In this document: positions 35,714 through 44,983 of the stretch, piece after piece
How the letters are laid out: each line of letters begins with the position of its first letter
Numbering within the stretch: position 1 is the first letter of the stretch
Assembly (NCBI GenBank): GCA_963817335.1
Contig: CAWFNX010000005.1
Coordinates: 1 to 64,000 of the forward strand
DNA length: 64,000 bases
Direction of reading: 5' to 3'
Source: AV40 sp963817335
Lineage (GTDB): Bacteria; Verrucomicrobiota; Verrucomicrobiia; Chthoniobacterales; UBA10450
Notes under the pieces: generated by a model
Databases searched by the model: none
Told to the model about the DNA's origin: nothing
The model's input: only the letters and a program-made list of their open reading frames with translations
Made by a program: the position numbers and the translations under genes

Positions 35714-35764
35714 GTTCCACATCTAGTACGGCCAAAGTCTAATACTCCGCGGCTGGGTTGGCGT
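35714..35764 (+). repeat. 51-bp promoter-region repeat, copy B
   Basis: Second copy of the 30127-30177 segment (47 of 51 identical by eye), containing box 15. It directly follows the stop of the DUF4239 gene. Confidence 0.75.
35726..35744 (+). promoter_or_regulatory. 19-bp palindromic box, site 15
   Basis: GTACGGCCAAAGTCTAATA, 64 bp before the GTG at 35809. Confidence 0.65.
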
Positions 35765-35808
35765 GCGACCCTGCCGGTCGGGCGTTTCCGATTAGCCCTC
35801 CTGTTACC

Positions 35809-36894
35809 GTGGAGACAACTCATCCAATTCACACGAGACTTGAGCGGATCATCAGCGGAGTCGTTGTCCTGCTGCTGGTGGGCGGTTGTCTTCTCGTCTT
35901 ACGCCCGTTCATTTCCGCGCTGTTGTGGGCAGTAATCTTATCGTTCTCGAGTTGGCCTATCTATCGGCGCTTGCTCAAGTTAGTTCGCGGCCGGCGCACG
36001 TTGGCCGCGCTGATGATGACAACGGCGATGGTTCTTGTCGTTTTTCTTCCGTTTTTAGTCATCGGCGCAGCGGTTTCGGACAACGTTCGCGACCTGACCA
36101 CTGCCGCACGGTCGTGGACCGAAACCGGACCGCCTGCGCCGCCCACCTGGCTGGACAAGGTGCCGTTTCTTGGACCACGAATTGTCCATCACTGGCAGAT
36201 TATAACCAGCGACAGCGAGAAATTGCTCCAACTGGGCAAGCGGCTGATCGCGCCGACCAGCGCATTGCTGGTTACAATTGGCAAGATGCTGATTAGTGGT
36301 TTGGCTCAACTCGCGTTGAGCATTTTGATCGCATTCTTTTTATTTCGAAACGGAGAATCCGCTGCGGCAAGAGCAGTTGCGGCGGTCGAACGAATCGCTG
36401 ACGAACGCGGCCGGCGTTTGCTGAAAGTCGCGGGCGACACGGTTCGTGGCGTTGTTTACGGAATTCTTGGAACTGCACTTGTTCAGGCGGTGATGGCTGG
36501 GGTCGGTTTTTTCATCGCAGGTGTGCCTGGCGCCGGGATGCTGATGCTGCTCACATTTTTCCTGTCAGTCGTGCCGGTTGGTCCACCACTGATTTGGGTG
36601 CCCGCCATGCTCTGGTTATTTCACCAAGGTCAGCCCGGCTGGGCGGTCTTCATGTTGATCTGGGGAATCGGCGTCAGCAGCATCGACAACGTGGTGAAGC
36701 CGTGGCTTATCAGTCAGGGCAGTGACATGCCGTTCATCCTGATTTTGTTTGGTGTTCTCGGCGGCGCGCTCGCTTTCGGTTTTATCGGCGTTTTCCTCGG
36801 TCCAACTCTGCTCGCAGTCGGTTATCGGATCATTGCTGACTGGGGTGCCACCACGGCGGTCGCTCCAGTAACAATAAATAAAGAAGGAGCGTGA
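35809..36894 (+). CDS. AI-2E/PerM-family permease
   Basis: About 361 residues with eight predicted helices: paired N-terminal helices (ISGVVVLLLVGGCLLVLRPF; LLWAVILSFSSWPIYRRL), a periplasmic segment, and the C-terminal permease core (GVVYGILGTALVQAVMAGVG, VPVGPPLIWVPAMLWLF, IDNVVKPWLIS). The family exports or imports small molecules such as AI-2, or acts in Na+/H+ exchange; the substrate cannot be read here. I choose GTG 35809 because the TTG at 35758 lies inside the 51-bp repeat and gives an unlikely leader. Box 15 lies upstream. Confidence 0.85.
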   Translation: METTHPIHTRLERIISGVVVLLLVGGCLLVLRPFISALLWAVILSFSSWPIYRRLLKLVRGRRTLAALMMTTAMVLVVFLPFLVIGAAVSDNVRDLTTAARSWTETGPPAPPTWLDKVPFLGPRIVHHWQIITSDSEKLLQLGKRLIAPTSALLVTIGKMLISGLAQLALSILIAFFLFRNGESAAARAVAAVERIADERGRRLLKVAGDTVRGVVYGILGTALVQAVMAGVGFFIAGVPGAGMLMLLTFFLSVVPVGPPLIWVPAMLWLFHQGQPGWAVFMLIWGIGVSSIDNVVKPWLISQGSDMPFILILFGVLGGALAFGFIGVFLGPTLLAVGYRIIADWGATTAVAPVTINKEGA

Positions 36895-36901
36895 TGCCGA
36901 A

Positions 36902-37333
36902 ATGAAAGTTCCGTCTGACGTTCGTTTTTATGAAGATATCAATCTTATCGTCTGTCGGCCGCGCGGTTTGATGAACGAAGCGTCGGTTAACAAAATTCTC
37001 AGTGTCCTCGCGGAACTTGAGGTGACGCGAAAAGAACCATTCGATCGATTCTTCGACACGCTGCTGCACGATAATGTGGAACTAAACTTCCGATACATGA
37101 TTCACATTTCGCTTTATCGCCGCCTAACTTACATGGGTCGCCCGCCGGTGAAATCGGCCATCCTCGCCACGGATTCCACCATCACTCATTACGCAAGATT
37201 GCACGCGCTGCTCACTCAGGGTTCGCCAATCGACGTCCGCATTTTCCAGGATCGAGAGCAAGTGGCGGACTGGTTGGGCGTGCCTGTTCATCTGCTGACG
37301 CAGGACACCACCGAAAGTAACGAATCGCAGTAA
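36902..37333 (+). CDS. Hypothetical protein, paralogue of 50269 gene
   Basis: 143 residues, soluble. It aligns along its length with the product at 50269-50688: RPRGLMNEASVNKI vs KPRGILNEKAVNKI, VELNFRYMIHISLYRR vs VELNFRYVFHVALYRR, HYARLHALLTQGSP vs HYFKLHALLTDHSS, and ADWLGVPV vs AKWLGVSV. The beta/alpha order and the final WLGV helix suggest a SpoIIAA-like STAS fold, which is tentative. It lies 7 bp after the permease gene, so it is likely co-transcribed. Confidence 0.65.
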   Translation: MKVPSDVRFYEDINLIVCRPRGLMNEASVNKILSVLAELEVTRKEPFDRFFDTLLHDNVELNFRYMIHISLYRRLTYMGRPPVKSAILATDSTITHYARLHALLTQGSPIDVRIFQDREQVADWLGVPVHLLTQDTTESNESQ

Positions 37334-37363
37334 ACCCAGTGCATCGAGCAAAGGCATAAATCT

Positions 37364-38128
37364 GTGGCCACTAGTCCGTTCAATTTCTCGGGTAAAGTCG
37401 CAATCGTCACCGGCGGTGGCCGGGGAATCGGTGGAGCGGTGGCGCGACTGTTTGCCCAAAGCGGCGCCAAAGTTGTAATCGGCGATGTCGACCCCGCCGG
37501 AAGCGAAACAGTCGAAGCCATCAGGCGCGATGGCGGCGAAGCGCTCTTTGTGAGAACCGATGTTCGTAATGAAGGCGACGTGAAGAATCTCGTTGCGACC
37601 GCAGCGAAAACTTATGGCGGCTTACATTGCGCGTTCAATAATGCCGGCGTTCTTCCGCCAACAGGAATGTTAGTTGATACTGACGAAGCAACCTTCGACA
37701 ACACTCTGGCTGTCGATCTCAAAGGCGTGTTTCTTTGCCTGAAGCACCAGATTGCACAGATGTTGCAGAATGGCGGGGGCGCGATCGTCAACAATGCATC
37801 GATCGCCGGCATGATCGCCGAACCGGGAATTAGCGCCTATATCACGGCCAAGCATGGCGTGATTGGATTGTCCAAGGCTGCGGCCGTCGAATACGCCAGC
37901 CAGGGAATTCGAATCAACGCGCTCGCGCCCGGGCTGGTGAATACAGCGATGACGAAAGCCTGGTTTGATGATCCAAATATGCGCGCGTATTTCCTCGCGA
38001 ATACGCCGATCGGTCGCGTCGCTCAACCGGAAGAAATGGCCGGGATGGTCTTGTTCCTCTGCTCCGAATTCGCCTCGTTCGCCCTTGGCCAGACATTTGT
38101 GATCGATGGCGGTTACACGACCCACTAA
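37364..38128 (+). CDS. SDR-family oxidoreductase
   Basis: 254 residues, classical short-chain dehydrogenase. The nucleotide site is VTGGGRGIGGAVARL, followed by DVDPAG (Asp after beta-2 favours NAD), NNAGV, the catalytic Ser in NNASIAG, Tyr and Lys in SAYITAKHG, and the C-terminal FVIDGGYT. Substrate unknown; glucose 1-dehydrogenase or 3-oxoacyl reductase-like annotations are common for this type. GTG start at 37364, 30 bp after the preceding gene. Confidence 0.92.
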   Translation: MATSPFNFSGKVAIVTGGGRGIGGAVARLFAQSGAKVVIGDVDPAGSETVEAIRRDGGEALFVRTDVRNEGDVKNLVATAAKTYGGLHCAFNNAGVLPPTGMLVDTDEATFDNTLAVDLKGVFLCLKHQIAQMLQNGGGAIVNNASIAGMIAEPGISAYITAKHGVIGLSKAAAVEYASQGIRINALAPGLVNTAMTKAWFDDPNMRAYFLANTPIGRVAQPEEMAGMVLFLCSEFASFALGQTFVIDGGYTTH

Positions 38129-38161
38129 CCGATTCCGACAACTTTCCCCGGGCCCGCGAGC

Positions 38162-38180
38162 ATAGGCCTAAAGTCCAATA
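38162..38180 (+). promoter_or_regulatory. 19-bp palindromic box, site 16
   Basis: ATAGGCCTAAAGTCCAATA, 79 bp before the first DUF3300 gene (ATG 38260). Confidence 0.7.
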
Positions 38181-38259
38181 TCCATTCCGGGGAGCCGGAT
38201 GCGAAAAATACGTCCGCATCCCAAGACGGATAAATGCCATGCAACGAAAGGTGGAACCT

Positions 38260-39687
38260 ATGATCTCGTGCTCTCCTCGACCCCAATTTTCTGCAACCCT
38301 GGTTTGCGGCACAGTCGCCGTTTTGTTTTGCAGCGCGCTCGTGTCGTTAGGCCAGACTGGGACGCAGACCGCGCAGGCCCAATCTCAGGTAATGACGACA
38401 ACAACGCCGGAGGCGCCGGAAACAAAAATCCCGAATGACCAGTTGGATTCGTTAGTCGCACCGATCGCGCTTTACTCCGATCAACTTCTCGCCAATACCC
38501 TGGCCGCTTCTACCTATCCCCTTGAGGTCATCCAGATGCAGCAATGGATGGATCGAAACAAAAATCTGAAAGACAAAGCGCTCGCCGACGCAGTCGCAAA
38601 ACAGAATTGGGACCCGAGCGTGCAATCGTTGGCTGCTACGCCGGAAGTTGTGCAGCGTATGGCCGGCAACATTCAATGGACCACTGACCTCGGAAACGCG
38701 TTTGTCGCACAACAATCTGACGTCATGGACGCGGTCCAGCGCATGCGAGCGAAAGCTGAAGGCAAAGGAACTTTAAAGACCAGCGCCCAGCAAAAAGTAC
38801 AAACGCAAACAGTCGAAGGTGGAAAACAAGTGATCGTGATTGAGAATGCCGATCCGCAAGTAGTTTACGTTCCTTCCTACGATCCCGCGGTCGTCTACGG
38901 TGCGCCAGCGTACCCGTACTATCCATACTCTTACCCGGGTTATTACGCCGGGATGGGTTTGGCCTTAGGCGCTGGCTTGGCTTGGGGCTCGTACTGGGGC
39001 AACCACTGGGGCGATTGCGATTGGGGTCACGGCGACGTCAACATTAATAACAACAATAATTTCAACCGGAACAATTGGAACAACAGCAACCGGCCCGGCC
39101 AGGGTGGCAACCGTCCAGGTCAAGGCGGTAATCGTCCAGGTCAGGGAAATCGTCCTTCTCAAATGCCAGCCGGTGGCAAGTGGAATCACAATCCTTCGCA
39201 TCGTGGCAATGCTCCGTACGGAGATCGAAGGACGAATGATAAATTTGGACAAGGCAATCGCGGACAGAGCAATCGGCCCGGCGCTGGAGCTGGCAATCGA
39301 CCGTCGACTTTGCCAGCGGGCGGCAATCGTCCCGGTGGCGGCGGCGCAGGTACAAGACCGTCGACTCGTCCGTCAGGTGGGGCCGCTAATCGACCAGGCG
39401 GTAGTGCTGGCGCAAGGCCTTCGACGCGACCGTCAGGTGGCGGTGGCGGCGGAAATCGAGTCGGCAATCACAGCGCATCGCGAGGCAGTTACGGCACCCG
39501 CGGCGGCGGATTTGGTGGAGGCGGCGGAAATTATGCGCGCGCCAGCAGTTCTCGCGGCGGTCGCAGCATGGGCGGCGGCGGATTCAGTGGTGGGGGTCGA
39601 GGCGGTGGAGGGTTCGGAGGCGGCGGACGTGGCGGCGGAGGGCGCGGTGGTGGCGGAGGACGCGGCGGCGGAGGGCGTCGGCGCTAG
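38260..39687 (+). CDS. DUF3300 exported protein, copy 1
   Basis: About 475 residues. Signal peptide, then the DUF3300 domain (about 50-215): IPNDQLDSLVAPIALYSDQL, ASTYPLEVIQMQQWM, VYVPSYDPAVVYGAP. A Tyr/Gly/Trp-rich hydrophobic stretch, an Asn-rich segment and the WNHNPSHRGNAPYGDR motif follow. The end is a long Gly/Arg/Ser tail finishing GGGGRRR. Function is unknown; the family is exported and always of this build in my reading. ATG 38260 has AAAGGTGG five bases upstream. It is followed by a DUF2950 gene 26 bp downstream; this pair occurs three times in tandem. Confidence 0.88.
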   Translation: MISCSPRPQFSATLVCGTVAVLFCSALVSLGQTGTQTAQAQSQVMTTTTPEAPETKIPNDQLDSLVAPIALYSDQLLANTLAASTYPLEVIQMQQWMDRNKNLKDKALADAVAKQNWDPSVQSLAATPEVVQRMAGNIQWTTDLGNAFVAQQSDVMDAVQRMRAKAEGKGTLKTSAQQKVQTQTVEGGKQVIVIENADPQVVYVPSYDPAVVYGAPAYPYYPYSYPGYYAGMGLALGAGLAWGSYWGNHWGDCDWGHGDVNINNNNNFNRNNWNNSNRPGQGGNRPGQGGNRPGQGNRPSQMPAGGKWNHNPSHRGNAPYGDRRTNDKFGQGNRGQSNRPGAGAGNRPSTLPAGGNRPGGGGAGTRPSTRPSGGAANRPGGSAGARPSTRPSGGGGGGNRVGNHSASRGSYGTRGGGFGGGGGNYARASSSRGGRSMGGGGFSGGGRGGGGFGGGGRGGGGRGGGGGRGGGGRRR

Positions 39688-39713
39688 AAAATAATTCGAT
39701 GAGGAGAAAACCA

Positions 39714-40730
39714 ATGAAAACAAAAACACATCTTATGACTTCGTCGAAACCCTTCCTGATTTGCGGCGCGATCGTCGGCTGTGCCGTTCTAATCCTGGCA
39801 ACAAACGCAGCGGAGAAAAAGCAAACCACCGCCGCGGTATCGCCGCAGAAACAGGAAGGGTCGGCGGGACAGCAAAAACAATTCGATAGCGCGGACCAGG
39901 CGGCGGACGCATTGATTCAGGCGGCGACAAACTCCGACCTCGCCGCTGCGAAAGAGATTCTTGGCCCGGATAGCGACGATATTGTCAGCTCGGAAGATCC
40001 CGTGATGGACAAGAACCGGGCTGCCGCGTTCGCGAACAAAGCGAAAGAAAAGAAGTCCATCGACAAGAAGGACCCAAACCGCGCGATTCTTGTAGTCGGC
40101 AACGATAACTTTCCGTTGCCGATTCCAATCGTGAAGAACAACGGCAAATGGACCTTTGATACGAAAGTCGGCCGAGAGGAAATTCTTAACCGTCGCGTCG
40201 GCGCCAACGAACTAAACGCGATCGAGCTATGCCGCGGTTACGTCGAAGCGCAGCACGATTACGCCGGGGAAAAGCATGACGATGCAAAGGTAAATCAATA
40301 CGCGCAGCGTATTCTGAGCACGCCGGGCAAACACGATGGTTTGGCCTGGCAGAACACTGACGGAACCTGGGGCGGCCCGGTGGGAGACGAGGTCGCGAAA
40401 GCGTTGCAAGAAGGTTATTCCGCGCAGGGTGGCAAGCCATATCACGGTTACTACTTCAAAGTGTTAAAAGGGCAGGGCGCAGCTGCGCCGATGGGCGAGA
40501 TGGATTTCGTGATCGGAGGCGCGATGATCGGTGGATTCGCCCTCGCTGCGGCGCCGGCTGAATATCGAGTGACCGGAGTGCAAACGTTCATCGTTGGCCC
40601 CGATGGGATCGTTTATCAAAAGGATCTTGGACCAGACACTCTGAAGACGTTCCAAAGCATGGACCGTTACAATCCTGACAAGACCTGGCAGGAAACCGAC
40701 GACGACGTCGAAGACGACTCAGCAGATTAA
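39714..40730 (+). CDS. DUF2950 exported protein, copy 1
   Basis: About 338 residues. Signal peptide (FLICGAIVGCAVLILATNAA), then DUF2950: FDSADQAADALIQAATNSDL, LKEILGPD-like AKEILGPDSDDIVSSEDPVM, FPLPIPIVKNNGKWTFDTKV, EILNRRVGANELNAIELCRG, STPGKHDGLAWQNTDGTWGG, GYYFKVLKGQG. No catalytic motif recognised; the family is often periplasmic and of unknown role. GAGGAG precedes ATG 39714. Partner of the DUF3300 gene just upstream. Confidence 0.88.
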   Translation: MKTKTHLMTSSKPFLICGAIVGCAVLILATNAAEKKQTTAAVSPQKQEGSAGQQKQFDSADQAADALIQAATNSDLAAAKEILGPDSDDIVSSEDPVMDKNRAAAFANKAKEKKSIDKKDPNRAILVVGNDNFPLPIPIVKNNGKWTFDTKVGREEILNRRVGANELNAIELCRGYVEAQHDYAGEKHDDAKVNQYAQRILSTPGKHDGLAWQNTDGTWGGPVGDEVAKALQEGYSAQGGKPYHGYYFKVLKGQGAAAPMGEMDFVIGGAMIGGFALAAAPAEYRVTGVQTFIVGPDGIVYQKDLGPDTLKTFQSMDRYNPDKTWQETDDDVEDDSAD

Positions 40731-40763
40731 TTCCTGGGAGCGAGTTCGGAAAGATCTCGGGGC

Positions 40764-40782
40764 CTAGGTCTAAGGTCCTATT
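40764..40782 (+). promoter_or_regulatory. 19-bp palindromic box, site 17
   Basis: CTAGGTCTAAGGTCCTATT, 65 bp before the second DUF3300 gene (ATG 40848). Confidence 0.7.
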
Positions 40783-40847
40783 TTCTTTCTACATCCAACT
40801 TGGGAGACTGAAGTTTCTGGAGTGATCGCAATGAAAGAAATAATACG

Positions 40848-42212
40848 ATGAAGTTACCAACTCTTCGACACGCGTTTTCAAATCAATTACTTCAAGTCTG
40901 TCTCGCGATTGTTTGCCTGACTTTGCTCTCAGCGAATTCTTCGGTGCTTCGCGCGCAGCAGCCAACATCACAGGCTCCGCCGGTCGCGGCCGAAACTGGC
41001 GGTACCGCGGAGGCTCCGAAAATACCGAACGACCAACTGGATTCTTTAGTCGCGCCAATAGCTCTTTATCCGGACCCGCTCTTAAGCCAGACGCTGGTCG
41101 CGTCGACCTACCCGGTGGAACTCATCCAGCTCCAGCAATGGATGGGAAAAAATTCCGGCCTGAAGGATCAGGCTCTGGCTGATGCGGTAGCCAAGCAGCC
41201 ATGGGATGCGAGCATTCAGGGGCTGGCCGCGTTTCCCGATGTGGTCGAAAAACTCGCCGGCAATATTCAATGGACCTCTGATCTCGGGAACGCATTTCTC
41301 GCTCAACAAAGTGACGTGATGGCGGCAGTTCAGCGCATGCGCGCGAAGGCCCAGGGAACCGGAACTTTGAAGACCGGCACGCAACAGAAAGTTGAAACAC
41401 AAACGTCAAGCGGTGGTCAGCAGGTCATCGTCATTGAACCCGCCGATCCGAAGGTGGTCTATGTGCCGTCGTACGATCCCGCGACTGTTTACGGCGCTTC
41501 GGCATATCCGTACCCGCAGGCGGGATATGTAGCCGGAACGGCGTTGGCGTGGGGCACCGGGCTCGCTCTCGGCGCAGCATGGGGTGGAAACTGGGGCTAT
41601 GGCTGCGGCTGGAACAACGGCGACGTCACCATCAACAACAACAACAACTACGTTAAGAACTCGAACAAGAACAATGTGAATCGCGGCCAAGGCGGTAGCT
41701 GGCAGCACAATCCGCAGCATCGCGGCAACGCGCCGTACGGAAACAAGCAAACGGCTAACAAGTACGGCGGAACAGCGCGAGGCGAAACTCGACCTGCCGG
41801 TGGCGCGGGCGCAGCGAATCGTCCTGCCGGTGGCGCTCCAGGCGGAGTTGGTGCAGCAGGTGGACAAGGAAATCGTCCCGGCGGAGCGGGCGCAGGACCC
41901 GCTGCAAAACCAGGCGGCGGAGCTGGAGCAGGATCGAAACCCGGAGCCGGCGGTGGCGCCGGAGGCGCGGCGAAAGCCGGCGGAGGAGGAGGCGCCAACA
42001 AGGTCGGCGGTCATCAAGTTTCATCGGGCGGTGGAGGAGGTGCGTTCGGCGGTGGAGGTGGCGGGTCTTCTGCCAAAGCCGCTAGTAGTCGCGGTGGCGC
42101 CAGCATGGGTGGTGGCGGTAGTCGCGGCGGAGGAGGGGGCGGCGGCGGACGTGGTGGAGGCGGTGGTGGTGGTGGACGTGGCGGCGGCGGTGGTGGAGGA
42201 CGTCGGCGATGA
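40848..42212 (+). CDS. DUF3300 exported protein, copy 2
   Basis: 454 residues. Same build as copy 1: signal peptide, DUF3300 core (IPNDQLDSLVAPIALYPDPL, STYPVELIQLQQWMGKN, VYVPSYDPATVYGAS), short Asn-rich stretch, WQHNPQHRGNAPYGNK, then a Gly/Ala/Pro-rich tail ending GGGRRR. The tail is richer in Ala than in copy 1, so it diverges faster than the core. Its stop overlaps the upstream frame of the DUF2950 gene, whose likely ATG is 42239. Box 17 lies upstream. Confidence 0.88.
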   Translation: MKLPTLRHAFSNQLLQVCLAIVCLTLLSANSSVLRAQQPTSQAPPVAAETGGTAEAPKIPNDQLDSLVAPIALYPDPLLSQTLVASTYPVELIQLQQWMGKNSGLKDQALADAVAKQPWDASIQGLAAFPDVVEKLAGNIQWTSDLGNAFLAQQSDVMAAVQRMRAKAQGTGTLKTGTQQKVETQTSSGGQQVIVIEPADPKVVYVPSYDPATVYGASAYPYPQAGYVAGTALAWGTGLALGAAWGGNWGYGCGWNNGDVTINNNNNYVKNSNKNNVNRGQGGSWQHNPQHRGNAPYGNKQTANKYGGTARGETRPAGGAGAANRPAGGAPGGVGAAGGQGNRPGGAGAGPAAKPGGGAGAGSKPGAGGGAGGAAKAGGGGGANKVGGHQVSSGGGGGAFGGGGGGSSAKAASSRGGASMGGGGSRGGGGGGGGRGGGGGGGGRGGGGGGGRRR

Positions 42213-42238
42213 ACAATTTGGTCATGGAACGAAAACCA

Positions 42239-43261
42239 ATGAAATCGAGATCAAATATTATGAACCCACTGAAAATTTCCTTGCTCGTTTGTGCGATCGT
42301 TATGTCGAGTGCAATTGGATCGCAGGCCGCGCCAGAAGCTAAGAAAGATGCGACTGCCTCCGCGCAGTCGAACCAAAAGCAATTCAACACACCGAAAGAA
42401 GCTGCCGACAGTCTGGTTCAGGCGGCGGCATCGTTTGATGTTGCTGCGTTAAAGGAAATCCTGGGACCGGACTGTGAAGACGTCGTTAGCTCGGCGGATC
42501 CGGTAATGGATAAGAATCGCGCAGTAGCCTTTGCCGAAAAAGCAAAGGAAAAGACCTCGGTCGGGGCCGATCCCAAGAATCCAAGTCGCGTGATTGTGAC
42601 AGTTGGTAATGACGATTTTCCACTTCCGATTCCGATCGTGAAGAATAAAGGAAAGTGGGTCTTCGACATGAAAGCCGGCCGGCAGGAAATCTTAAACCGG
42701 CGAATCGGCACTAATGAACTGGACGCGATTGCGATCTGTCGCGGATTCGTGGAAGCACAAACCGAATACGCGCAGGAAAAGCATGACGATTCAGTGGTAA
42801 ATCAATACGCCCAGAAAATCATCAGCACGCCTGGCAAACATGACGGTCTTGCCTGGCAAAATGCGGATGGCACATGGGGCGGTCCAGTCGGAGAGACTGT
42901 CGCGAAAGCACTCGAACAAGGTTACACCCAACAAGCGCAGCCACAGCCCTATCATGGCTATTATTTCAAAGTCCTGAAAGGCCAGGGTCCCGCTGCCCAC
43001 ATGGGACAGATGGACTTTGTCGTCGAGGGCGCGATGATCAGCGGATTCGCGCTTGCTGCCGCTCCGGCTCAATATCGCGTCACCGGCGTGAAGACGTTCA
43101 TCGTTGGCCCGAATGGAATTGTTTATCAGAAGGATCTTGGGCCGGACACGCTCAAGACTTTCCAAGCGATGGAACGATATAATCCGGAGAAGGGCTGGCA
43201 AGCGACTAATGACGAGTGGCCGGAAGAGGGCCAGGCAGCTAATCAGGCGACAAATAATTGA
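42239..43261 (+). CDS. DUF2950 exported protein, copy 2
   Basis: About 340 residues, close paralogue of the copies at 39714 and 44984 (FNTPKEAADSLVQAAASFDV, LKEILGPDCEDVVSSADPVM, STPGKHDGLAWQNADGTWGG, MDFVVEGAMISGFALAAAPA). N-terminal signal peptide begins MKSRSNIMNPLKISLLVCAI. I take ATG 42239 because the CCAATGAAA context equals those of the other two copies; an in-frame ATG at 42209 is the alternative. No known catalytic residues. Confidence 0.87.
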   Translation: MKSRSNIMNPLKISLLVCAIVMSSAIGSQAAPEAKKDATASAQSNQKQFNTPKEAADSLVQAAASFDVAALKEILGPDCEDVVSSADPVMDKNRAVAFAEKAKEKTSVGADPKNPSRVIVTVGNDDFPLPIPIVKNKGKWVFDMKAGRQEILNRRIGTNELDAIAICRGFVEAQTEYAQEKHDDSVVNQYAQKIISTPGKHDGLAWQNADGTWGGPVGETVAKALEQGYTQQAQPQPYHGYYFKVLKGQGPAAHMGQMDFVVEGAMISGFALAAAPAQYRVTGVKTFIVGPNGIVYQKDLGPDTLKTFQAMERYNPEKGWQATNDEWPEEGQAANQATNN

Positions 43262-43375
43262 AGAGAACGTCCTGCGTCTGCTTGTCGAGCTTGATCGCCG
43301 AGATTACTCCATGTGCCGCGCTGAATGACTCAGCAAACTGATTCTCGAACTCGCGTATCCACAAAGTCCGAAAAT

Positions 43376-43394
43376 ATAAGCCCAAAGTCCAATA
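43376..43394 (+). promoter_or_regulatory. 19-bp palindromic box, site 18
   Basis: ATAAGCCCAAAGTCCAATA, 73 bp before the third DUF3300 gene (ATG 43468). Confidence 0.7.
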
Positions 43395-43467
43395 TCTGGC
43401 GGAAGGGCAATTCGTCACTCTTGAAACATTCCGAGCGGAAAGGAATCTCAACGAAAACGCCAACACC

Positions 43468-44958
43468 ATGAAGTTAACAAACGTTCGACGCACATTTTGT
43501 AATCGGGAATTTCGAATTCCGGTCAGCACTCTTTGCTTTGCGACGCTGTCAGTGAGCTCGCCAGCGCTTTGGGCGCAGCAGCCAAAATCGGCGATCCTGC
43601 CGAGCGCGGCCGCGCCAGCGCAGTCGCAAGTCGTGACGACGACAACCAACGCACCTTCCCAGGAGGCAGCGCCGAAGATATCCAACGACCAACTCGATTC
43701 GTTAGTCGCGCCGATTGCGCTTTACCCGGATCCGCTGGTCGCGCAGATCCTCGCGGCGTCAACGTATCCATTGGAAATCGTGCAGCTCGAGCAGTGGATG
43801 AAGAACAATTCGAAACTAAAGGACAAAGCGCTCGCAGATGCGGTGGCCAAGCAGCCTTGGGACCCGAGTGTCCAATCGCTGGCCGCGTTTCCGGATGTTC
43901 TCAAACAACTAAGCGAACATGTCTCGTGGACAATGGACTTGGGAAACGCGTTCCTCGCCCAGCAATCCGATGTGATGGACTCGATTCAACGCATGCGCGC
44001 GAAAGCCCAAGGCACCGGAAATTTAAAAACAACGCAGCAACAAAAAGTTGAAACCCAGACCGTCGACAACAGACAAGTGATCGTGATCGAACCGGCGGAT
44101 CCGGAAGTCATTTACGTTCCCCAATACAGTCCGACGGTGGTTTATGGTGCGCCGGTTTACCCGTATCCGTACGTCTATCCGGCATATTATGGAGCACTCG
44201 CCTTCGGAGCTGGACTCGCAATTGGCGCGGCCTGGGGTGGTTGCTGGGGCAACTGCGATTGGCACGGCGGCGGTGATGTGAACATTAACAACAACAACAA
44301 TTTCAACCGAAACAACATCAACAATATTAACAAAGGCCAGGGTAATCGGCCTGGCCAAGGTGGCGGTGGAAAATGGTCGCACAATCCATCGCATCGCGGC
44401 GGCGCCCCTTACGGCGATCGAGGAACTGCCAACAAATTTGGCGGCCGGGCTCGTCAGCAACCTGCTGGCGGCGCCGGAAATCGTCCGGGCGGAGCGGGTG
44501 CCGGAGGCCTTGGCGGAGGACAGGGAGTTGCTGGTGGAAACAGGCCCGGCGGTGGAGCGGGCGCAGGAAATCTTGGCGGCGCCGGCAATCGTCCGGGCGG
44601 TGGAGCCGGTTCAGGAAATCTTGCTGGTGCCAATCGACCCGGCGGTGGCGCGGGTGCGTCAACTCGACCTGCCGGCGGCAGCTCATTTGGCGGCGGCGGA
44701 AGTTCGTTTGGTGGTGGTGGCGGAGATCGCATCGGCAATCGCGGCATTTCATCCGGCGGCGGATTTGGATCCAGTAGCAGTGCGTTTGGCGGTGGCGGAT
44801 TTGGTGGAAGCTCGGCTCGATCCGCTAGTTCGCGCGGAGGCAGCAGCATGGGCGGCGGTGGATTTAGCGGCGGAGGAGGACGCGGCGGCGGAGGGTTCGG
44901 AGGAGGAGGAGGTCGCGGCGGCGGCGGACGAGGTGGTGGCGGCGGTCGTCGTCGTTAA
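43468..44958 (+). CDS. DUF3300 exported protein, copy 3
   Basis: 496 residues. Signal peptide, DUF3300 core (ISNDQLDSLVAPIALYPDPL, STYPLEIVQLEQWMKNN, IYVPQYSPTVVYGAP), Asn-rich run, WSHNPSHRGGAPYGDR and the longest Gly/Arg/Ser tail of the three, ending GGGRRR. The repeat-rich DNA of the tails (GGCGGA, GGTGGC units) invites slippage and may explain length differences. Box 18 lies upstream; a DUF2950 gene follows after 25 bp. Confidence 0.88.
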   Translation: MKLTNVRRTFCNREFRIPVSTLCFATLSVSSPALWAQQPKSAILPSAAAPAQSQVVTTTTNAPSQEAAPKISNDQLDSLVAPIALYPDPLVAQILAASTYPLEIVQLEQWMKNNSKLKDKALADAVAKQPWDPSVQSLAAFPDVLKQLSEHVSWTMDLGNAFLAQQSDVMDSIQRMRAKAQGTGNLKTTQQQKVETQTVDNRQVIVIEPADPEVIYVPQYSPTVVYGAPVYPYPYVYPAYYGALAFGAGLAIGAAWGGCWGNCDWHGGGDVNINNNNNFNRNNINNINKGQGNRPGQGGGGKWSHNPSHRGGAPYGDRGTANKFGGRARQQPAGGAGNRPGGAGAGGLGGGQGVAGGNRPGGGAGAGNLGGAGNRPGGGAGSGNLAGANRPGGGAGASTRPAGGSSFGGGGSSFGGGGGDRIGNRGISSGGGFGSSSSAFGGGGFGGSSARSASSRGGSSMGGGGFSGGGGRGGGGFGGGGGRGGGGRGGGGGRRR

Positions 44959-44983
44959 ACAATCAATGCACGAGGAAAAACCA

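Noticed and set aside
38900..44950. Long reverse-strand and shifted frames across the DUF3300 tails
   Set aside because: Gly-rich GGC/GGT repeats leave open frames in all readings; these are shadows of the DUF3300 genes.
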